DNA of 64,000 nt from Uranotaenia lowii (lineage: Eukaryota > Arthropoda > Insecta > Diptera > Culicidae). Under the pieces are notes generated by a model. It saw only the letters and a program-made list of their open reading frames with translations, was not told the DNA's origin and did not search any database. Position numbers and translations under genes: made by a program. The stretch lies in NCBI RefSeq assembly GCF_029784155.1, contig NC_073691.1, positions 62,447,746 through 62,511,745 of the forward strand. Reading direction: 5' to 3'. Shown here one piece after another: positions 57,181 to 64,000 of this stretch. Position 1 is the stretch's first letter. Every line of letters begins with the position of its first letter.

Positions 57181-58289
57181 AAAAAAATTGCAATATTATC
57201 AGCTTGAAAGAAAACAGCCGGTAAAAATCCCTTATTGAAAATTTAATAGAAACAAATCGAACAAATCTTAAGATATTTTTCTATCTTCCTAAATACTGAT
57301 GGCGGCTGAACAAAAAGGTAATATCGAACCCACATTAGAGACACATATGAAACAACCTCGAAGATATGGAAAAATCAACCAGTCATCGGTTTACTTTGGC
57401 AATTTAAAGCTGAGAAATCATGCAGTGTGGAATCGTGTGTGCTCTTAACGCTATTCTTGTTGTATTTAATGCGTGATAATTGAAATCTTTGTTGATTAAA
57501 CATTTCAAGTTATATTTATTTATCAAAACTCGAGTTTTGATATTCAAATTATTTGGCACCCAACAGTGACCGAGTAGTTCAAATCAAAATTGTATAAATA
57601 ACTTCTTCAGAGAAGAGTACATATTCTGGAACAGCATTACACCCTATCACATTAATGCTATACTAATGATATTTGAATTTCCCAATTTCGTTCAACGCTC
57701 ATAATAAGTTAAATGCCCCTAACTACCATGGTGATTTAATTGACTTAGGGTCAATAATCGTTAGGAAGTGCTAAACGTCTTTTAAACAAACTTTAACAGT
57801 AGAATGGTACTTTCTAGCTTAGTAGGTACCTTGTAGGAGCTGTTTATTAATGACATGCCATGCCAACATGCCAACTTCATTTGCATATCCCATAACTCAA
57901 GAAACATGCACGGATTTTGCTTGACTGTGACTGACTGCCAACGGAACTGCAGGCAGGGCATTGTTTTGTTTTTTTTCCCTCAAAATAGATGTAATAGACC
58001 CAGCGATGTGAAACTCCCTTTTTTATTTTCCACCAATGTTTCGAAAATCAATCAATCATGAGCCAGAAAATATATAAATACATTTAGAGCCAGAAAATCG
58101 AAGCAGTCAATATATCCTTCTCTGACTCTTCGCTTGAAACACTTTTGCAAAACATGATGTGGAACGTCTGGGTGATGATTGCTTTCCTTGATGATTTTCA
58201 AACTTCTAGGATCACAACTGATATCAGGTTTGAGCGATCTGTGGAGGCTAACGGATGATCTTTTTATTTTTCGATTTTGTGATTACCAG
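57181..58289. other. Intergenic stretch after nejire
   Basis: No gene or element terminus is recognised between the probable nejire 3' end and the LINE tail at 58290. Confidence 0.5.
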
Positions 58290-58535
58290 GTATTTTTGTT
58301 TGTTTGTTTGTTTATTGATCCAGTAGAGTAAGAATACAATATTCTTTTTAATTACTACTTCCGACATACACATTTGTCACGTTCACTTATTTTAATCCTA
58401 TTCTATTTTATTTTCCTATAACTAATAATTTTCAAAGTATGAATCCAACGTGGCTGCTAATTCTGGTGCTGTTTCCAATAGTTGAGGCATTCTCTTTTAA
58501 AAATGGCTTCTGATTGTATACGCTTAACATTTGTG

Positions 58536-60562
58536 CACGGAAAATAATAAAAAGGTAAAATTTACCGAGACAGCAAAGGTGAATGCTCGCAAAAGCCAAA
58601 AAGGTAACTTCTACCTATTCGAGGTGAAACTCACCTCACAGCGAGGTAAAATATACCTGAAACGAAGAATGAAAAAAGGTACAATTCACCGAGAAAAAAT
58701 GTGAATCCAAAAAAGGTAAATTTCACCTCGTAGCGAGGTGAAGTTCGCCTGAATTGAGCTGAATCAAAAAGTATTGCTGATCCACTCTTTTTTTCTATTT
58801 CTGCGATAGCTGATTTGGGCTCCCGTAGGGTACCACTGTAAAAAAAATTACAGTATTCAAGAAAAAAATGAGCATTATGTTCTACATAAGGATTATTTAT
58901 CGACTGAAATTAAATCGGATGAACAAGCGGAAAACATTTAAAGATGATTTAATAAAAAGTTGTCAAACAAACATTATTATCGGATTATCTATTGTTTATA
59001 AAACAAAAAATGTGTTTGCCTTGAGCTTGGTCAATCAGCGGTCGAAATCACGGAAAAATGAATAATAAAAAAACTGTTTGCGATGGGGTCAATCAGCGGA
59101 CAAATTCACGAAAAAAAAGAAAACGCTGTAGTTGTTTAGATAAGTTTAGAGTTCGACGACACGGTAGCGATCATTCATTGAATGTTGGATTTCGTGCAAT
59201 GTTTTGCAGTCGGAGTTATTCGTATAAAGTTTAACTGAAAAGCGGTTAGCGTGTAGAAAACCGACAGATTTTATACTGATTTGACAGATCGCACAAGTTT
59301 CGCAGTTATGAGTGCGCAGTCCAATTTTTTGCGATGCGAATGGTATTATTTCCTATAATAGATCATTATCCGTACACAACTCCTTTTTTTAATTTCTCAT
59401 ATACGATTTGTTACATTTTAATGACAACATAATTGAATTCGACCAGCATATAAAGTATCAAAGACGCATTTATCGCATCAAAAATCTTCGTCATGCCAAA
59501 TTCGTTAATTCTCAGGCTATGGAAAAATGTGTTTTCAATAGTGTTCAATATTGTTTGTTTTGTCTGGGATTTTAACGCTCGTAATTAATTCAATCTCACT
59601 AAGAATACTAAGAATAATAATATTTCATTCCGATGACTTCATGTTTTGTCCTCTCTTGCAAAATAATGATTTGAAGATTGATTCAAGAATTTACTTCTTA
59701 ACTTTTCAATGAAATTAGTGAGTAAGAGTGAATTTTTTAACTGTGTTTACTGCTCCGGCTAGCCTACCGCACGGAAGGCTACCGTCGCTCGATTAGAAAT
59801 TTTCCCAGTAACCGCAATATAATCCACCTAGAAAGAAAGGTAAATCCAAATAAGGTAAAACTTACCTCGTAGCGAGGTGAAGTTGACCTGGATTGATCTA
59901 AACAAAACGGTACAAATCATCTCGAAAAAAAGTAACTATTTGACGAATCCGTTTATTGAGGTTAAGCTGTTTTGCCGTTTCGGAACAAGTTCTGCTTTGT
60001 GCACAATATGTGAAAATCGGAACAAAATGGTAAGTGTTTTCTTAAATTTCATTGAGTTGTGCTGGTTCTCTTCATAATACTTTGCTTTTGTTTCAGATCG
60101 GCCCACAAAGCTGCGTGTTGTATTCCCGTCAGCCTTCAGATATTATTCCGGACAAGCCGGACCTGACAAGCTTGGCGAACAAAGGACTTGCCTCAACAAT
60201 TTTTAAAGAACACGGTGATATATCTCAAAAATAAATATGAGGTAACAGTCCCTATTTATTTCAAATAAATACCAATTTTTTCATGAATTGTGTTTTTTTT
60301 AAATTAATTATTATTGAAGAAACCAATCAAACAAACAAGCATTTACCTTTTAAATCAGTGAATGGGAAAACGGTATTATTTACTATTTTGCTAGGTGAAT
60401 GAGAAAATGGTAAAATCTACCTTTTTGCTAGGAGAATTGAAAAAATGTAAAATTTACCTTTTTGCTGGGTGAATGAAAAAAAGGTAAAATTTACCTCGAA
60501 AGAGGGGTGGAAAAAATTCACCTCGCAAAAAGGTAAATTTTACCTTTTTTTTATTTTCCGTG
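58536..60562. mobile_element. DNA element with CACGGAAAAT ends, inserted in the LINE
   Basis: The 31-bp inverted ends begin CACGGAAAATAA and end GGTAAAATTTACC, with one mismatch (58536-58566, 60532-60562). Variants of 'aggtaaa-tt-acctcg' recur sub-terminally at 58600-58760, 59840-59900 and 60390-60540. The LINE frame joins across it if one TG is removed, so the target duplication is the 2-bp TG. No transposase is recognised. It holds a two-exon frame (59877-60234). The superfamily is unresolved; a 2-bp TSD and CAC ends would be compatible with the CMC group, tentatively. Confidence 0.8.
59877..60234 (+). other. Two-exon unrecognised frame in the CACGG element
   Basis: Exon 1 is open to 60029 (...CENRNKM), followed by GTAAGT; a pyrimidine-rich tract and TTTCAG end at 60096; exon 2 (60097-60234) continues in the same phase for 45 residues (IGPQSCVLYSR...HGDISQK) to TAA. 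Exon 1 has no ATG at its open end, so it would be an internal or fusion segment. I recognise no domain. Good splice sites with phase kept suggest a captured gene fragment. Confidence 0.4.
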
Positions 60563-60936
60563 TGGGAAATGAGTTGTAGTTGACAACACCTCTCACAAAA
60601 AGAGAATTTGCATACAAAGTGGTCCTATTAGTAGGCACAACATAATTGCGCAAACGGCTTCCTTGAGCGCATATGAGCTTATCAAATAGTGCGGGGGGAT
60701 AACGAGTCGAACCAAGCTTACGCATAAACATGCAGGATCTGAATGCATAGAAATTTTTCAAAGAACATCCAATGAGATTGCTTTGTAGATGACTTACTCG
60801 ATTGTATCGGTTTAGGCCATAGACATAGACATGGGCACGCAACAATTTAATGCAACATTCAGTCTATTCAGTGCACCAGAACTCGGGCGAACATGGAGTA
60901 CATCACCAAACAGAAAATGTGGGAGGATCAAGCCCA

Positions 60937-62248
60937 AGCAACCAAAAGTTCCATAAAGAGGTACCTTTGAAGCTTAATCAGCTTCTGAAGGTGGTCCTAG
61001 AGAATGCTAATCAGCCCAAAATTTAAGTTATTAAAGCTACTTTGAAGTTCGTTTAGGTGGCTGTAGAGAACGCTATTCAGCCTCTAAGAGAATGTCAAGG
61101 AACTTCTACGCGCCGAAAAAAAATCCGATTGACAGATTGCTCTGACAACCAGATGACAGACTGCAAGGGTGTCGGTCTATCTATGTTTATCTCATTGACT
61201 TTTATGTTTACTAAATTTATACTTACAAATGAACTTACCCGCTTCGAGAATCGATCCAATGCTCTTTAGGCTGCTGGGAAACTCTATAGCCTCTTGACCA
61301 AATCGGCTTTGTTATCATTATCGTTTCTAGTCGTTTATAAACTGAACCTGATAATTTTACTTTGCTAGTATCAGAGGATAGCCTAGTGTGTGATTTGGAT
61401 GTTTGAAGATGTGTATGATATTTGCATGAATGAGGAAATAAATACGACATTGTATGTTCTATTTTATTTATTCACGTAAAATTCAATGAACAAAATGGGT
61501 CAAGGATAGATACCCATCTTCTTTTCAAAACCAGTGACCATGAGGGGCGGCATGAGATTGTAAGGTGATGTTCGAATCGGCAATCGGTCGGCAAGTTGCA
61601 CATGCGGAAATACTTGCAGCAAACCATTCGCAGCTCTCTTTGGTTTCCATCGAAGTGCTGGACTGGTTCGAAAAGGTGTTGATGATAACTATCCTCCTCA
61701 AACTTCTCCATGTTTGAAGGTGCTGCTGGGCGTTTATGTTCCGCGGGTTTTCCTGCATTCGAGACCGGTTTTATCCACTGCCTGTTTCCGCGATGGTTGG
61801 TAAAATGTCTGAAAATTTAAGATCAAAATGAGAAAAACACCGAAAAACTTTTTGTATATTCGTTCGTACCTACGGCGGCTTTGCTATTTTTATGCTGGAT
61901 TTCATTGTGGATAATTCGAATGTAAACAAAACGCAATACTTGACAGAAATATTTGACATGTCGCTTAAAAGTCTCAAACAGATTCTGTGCAGTAACTAGA
62001 AGGTTCATTGACGGTTCGTTAGAAAGTACTTATCGAACCTGAGGATCCTTCTCGAAAGAAGTCGCATTGAAGGCGCTTTGAAGTTCCGTTATCGCTTTTT
62101 TCGCCCTTTAGAAGGCGATAGAAGTTTCTGAGTAATTTTTACGCGATATGGGTACCTGAAAGTCCCCTAAAACCTAAGTTCAGCCAAATGTGAACTTCGG
62201 AGTTTCATGTTTAAGTAAGTATGCGACTTTTGGTTGCTTGGGAGGCTT
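60937..62248. mobile_element. DNA element with CCCAAGCAACCAAAAGT ends, inserted in the LINE
   Basis: Ends are CCCAAGCAACCAAAAGT and its exact complement ACTTTTGGTTGCTTGGG. The LINE protein resumes across it (LFKA then LILPHFLFGD), which places the junctions and leaves a 2-bp duplication (AG). About 1.3 kb, with no transposase. An unrecognised 79-codon minus-strand frame (61472-61711) lies inside. Confidence 0.78.
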
Positions 62249-63072
62249 TAAACAAACAGATTTCTGTATTGGTTGGTGCGGAGTATGTACTTCTGTAAAG
62301 ATTGCGCAAACAGCCGTAAACTTTTCCACATTGTTGCATGATCAGATCGTCCCACAATAAATTTTCGTTAAAAATATATCCAAGATTGTTCGCAGTTTTG
62401 CTCCAGTGGATTTGCTCATCGTTGATGAAGACATTGGGGAGAGAACCATGGGCAGCTTGCCTTCTAGATTTGGTTATATACAGTGCCTTGCTTTTGGTAT
62501 GGTTCACTAGTAGTCCATTTCTCAAACACCACGCAGCAACTCTTGCTAGATCTTCGTTGACCAGCCTGACAAGTTCAGTTGAGTTCCGATTCCGATCGAC
62601 AGCATAGAGCTGGACATCATCAGCATATAGTTGGATAGCACAATGTTTCAACACAAGAGGCAAGTCGTTAATGTAACACGTAACAAGAAGCGGCCCAAGA
62701 ATGGAGCCTTGCGGAACGCCAGAGGTTACGTGAGTACTCCGTGAGAATAATTCTCCGCAAAAAACTGTTTGCATTCTATTCGTTAAGTACGATTTAATCA
62801 GCCGAACAGCAGCGTTCGAAAAATGAAAATGTTCGACAAGCTTGTCACAAAGTTTTCTATGTAAAATAGTGTCAAAAGCCTTGCTAAAATCAAGCAAAAG
62901 TAACACACCTGACATTTTTTTATCCACTGCCGCTGCAAGTTCATCGTAAACACGAATTACTGCTGTTTTTGCGGAAACCTGCTTGAGCATCTGTCAGCAA
63001 ATTGTTGTTGTTTATGAATGTTGACATTTGATCAATTTTCAAACGCTTTGGAAAGAGCACAAAGTATGCTTA

Positions 63073-63742
63073 AGCCTAGTCCACACTAGGAGACGGTTCG
63101 TCTCGAGACGGTTCGTCTCGAGACGGTCTCAGCGTCTCCCATTTTCTTCGGGAGACACTTGAGACCGTCTCAGGTTTCCAACAACAACAACAGACAACAA
63201 AGTTCGTCTCATAACAAAAATCGCAGTTCATGTTGCCTAGTGTGGACTAGGCTTTATGGGTCTTAAGCCTAGTCCACACTAGGAGACGGTTCGTCTCGAG
63301 ACGGTCTTAGCGCCTCCCATTTTCTTCGGGAGACACTGCGACCGTCTAAGGTTTTCCAACAACAACAACAGACAACAAAGTTCGTCTCAAAACAAAAATC
63401 GCAGTTCATGTTGCCTAATGTGGACTAGGCTTTATAGTGTTTTCGTTTATTGGCAGTGGCAACCTATAGTGTTTTCGTTTATTGGCAGTGGCAACCTAGT
63501 TACCCACGAGTTTTGCCCTAACTGCTGTTATTATTTTCGGTTATTAATTCAGAAGTCCACTAGTTTTGCCCGAGATTTGAACCTCAAGCAGGCGGTTGCA
63601 CCCCGTAAAAGTTGTCAGTGTTGGGGGTAAACATAAGGGTGAGTATAGCAACCATATATTTGCATCCTCCCGGGTAACGATTCTGTTCGTTTATTCAGAA
63701 AAAGTTTTGCCCCGCGCTAGTGGAGAAAAACGAAAACGGCAT
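63073..63742. mobile_element. Composite TA-flanked insertion block (three small elements)
   Basis: The LINE frame rejoins if this block and one TA are removed. From left: a MITE with ends GCCTAGTCCACACTAGG (63074-63252, 179 bp); a second copy (63267-63430, 164 bp), shorter by one 15-bp 'ggttcgtctcgagac' unit; then a third element from about 63433 with ends of the type GTTTTCGTTT (right end complement GCCGTTTTCGTTTTTCTCC near 63742). A 32-bp sequence 'tatagtgttttcgtttattg...' is duplicated exactly at 63433-63464 and 63465-63496 at the start of the third element. Confidence 0.72.
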
Positions 63743-64000
63743 TAGATTTTCAAGTGTAATCAGTTGAGGCTTTTTCTTCAAAGGAATAACTTTTGCATTT
63801 TTCCAGAAGTCAGGATAGATAGATGTTCTTATGATCACATTAAACAGGTGAGTTAAATGATGGGCAATTAACGGCAGCACAAGTTAAATCAACTTTATGG
63901 GTACGCGATCTAATCCTTCAGCATTCGATTTTATATCACAAACGTAGTTAACAACTTCCCACCATGCAACTGGCCGAAAACAGAAGTTTAATGGTGATGG

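Larger units (their letters stand above)
58290..64000 (-). pseudogene. Decayed CR1/L2-group LINE, minus strand, with three insertion blocks
   Basis: The RT region reads from the right edge leftward: NAEGLDRVPIKLI and LPLIAHHLTHLFNVIIRTSIYPDFW (63743-64000), SILCALSKAFE and LLTDAQAGFRK with a frameshift near 62965, FDTILHR, GVPQGSILGPLL and the catalytic YADD near 62612-62630 (62249-63072). It continues as LILPHFLFGDV and YGLNRYNRVSHLQ (60563-60936) and ends NVKRIQSEAIFKREC (58457-58535) with stop at 58457-58459. A ~165-bp 3' UTR ends in a (CAAA)n tail at about 58291-58313, as in CR1/L2-type LINEs. In-frame stops and shifts make it dead. It continues past the window. Confidence 0.88.

Overview
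The window is insect nuclear DNA, almost certainly from a culicine mosquito (Aedes-like). The evidence is one ordinary arthropod gene with short GT-AG introns, the CREB-binding protein homologue nejire, lying among nested, apparently young transposable elements of kinds typical of mosquito genomes. There is no bacterial or viral gene organisation and no CRISPR array. A run of 500 N (47577-48076) marks an assembly gap.

Left part. 1-4604 is the right end of a 68-bp satellite array with two unit variants and longer-range duplications. 4605-14781 is non-coding, TE-derived sequence. It holds a hAT-type DNA element (10018-13453) with an exact 8-bp target duplication (GATTTTTG), and an inverted pair of related ~230-bp sequences.

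Centre (14782-36232) is a three-level nest in which every level keeps its target-site duplication. (A) A non-autonomous LTR retrotransposon on the minus strand (LTRs 14787-15062 and 35949-36227, TSD CTTGA) has an 18-nt primer-binding site matching the 3' end of tRNA-Arg and a large 36-bp tandem array. (B) Inside it is a full-length I-group LINE on the plus strand (16861-33728, 11-bp TSD, poly-A tail) with intact ORF1 and an ORF2 split by the next insertion. (C) Inside ORF2 is a complete Ty3/gypsy element (21783-32366, TSD CAGT) with 1431-bp LTRs that look identical, an intact gag, and a pol in the -1 frame. Without B, element A would be about 4.56 kb.

36233-46821 is AT-rich intergenic DNA. 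A TA-flanked DNA element (39585-44904) hosts another non-autonomous LTR element (39930-44031, TSD GTAAG). There is also a TA-flanked element with degenerate 'gagatg-ggggcataa' ends and a tRNA-like A/B-box segment, and a perfect 25-bp-arm hairpin.

46822-~57180 is the host gene region. Two perfect CRE sites sit in a short inverted repeat, followed by a 5'-leader-like stretch, the gap, and ten exons encoding the C-terminal 1341 residues of CBP/nejire (end of RING/PHD, HAT, ZZ, TAZ2, NCBD, Gln/Gly/Pro-rich tail) and a long AT-rich 3' UTR. The N-terminal half (TAZ1, KIX, bromodomain) is not in the window.

Right part (58290-64000) is a decayed LINE of the CR1/L2 group on the minus strand with a (CAAA)n 3' tail. 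It has been cut by three insertion blocks, each placed precisely because the LINE reading frame resumes on the far side. Apart from nejire, all recognisable coding capacity in the window belongs to retrotransposons.
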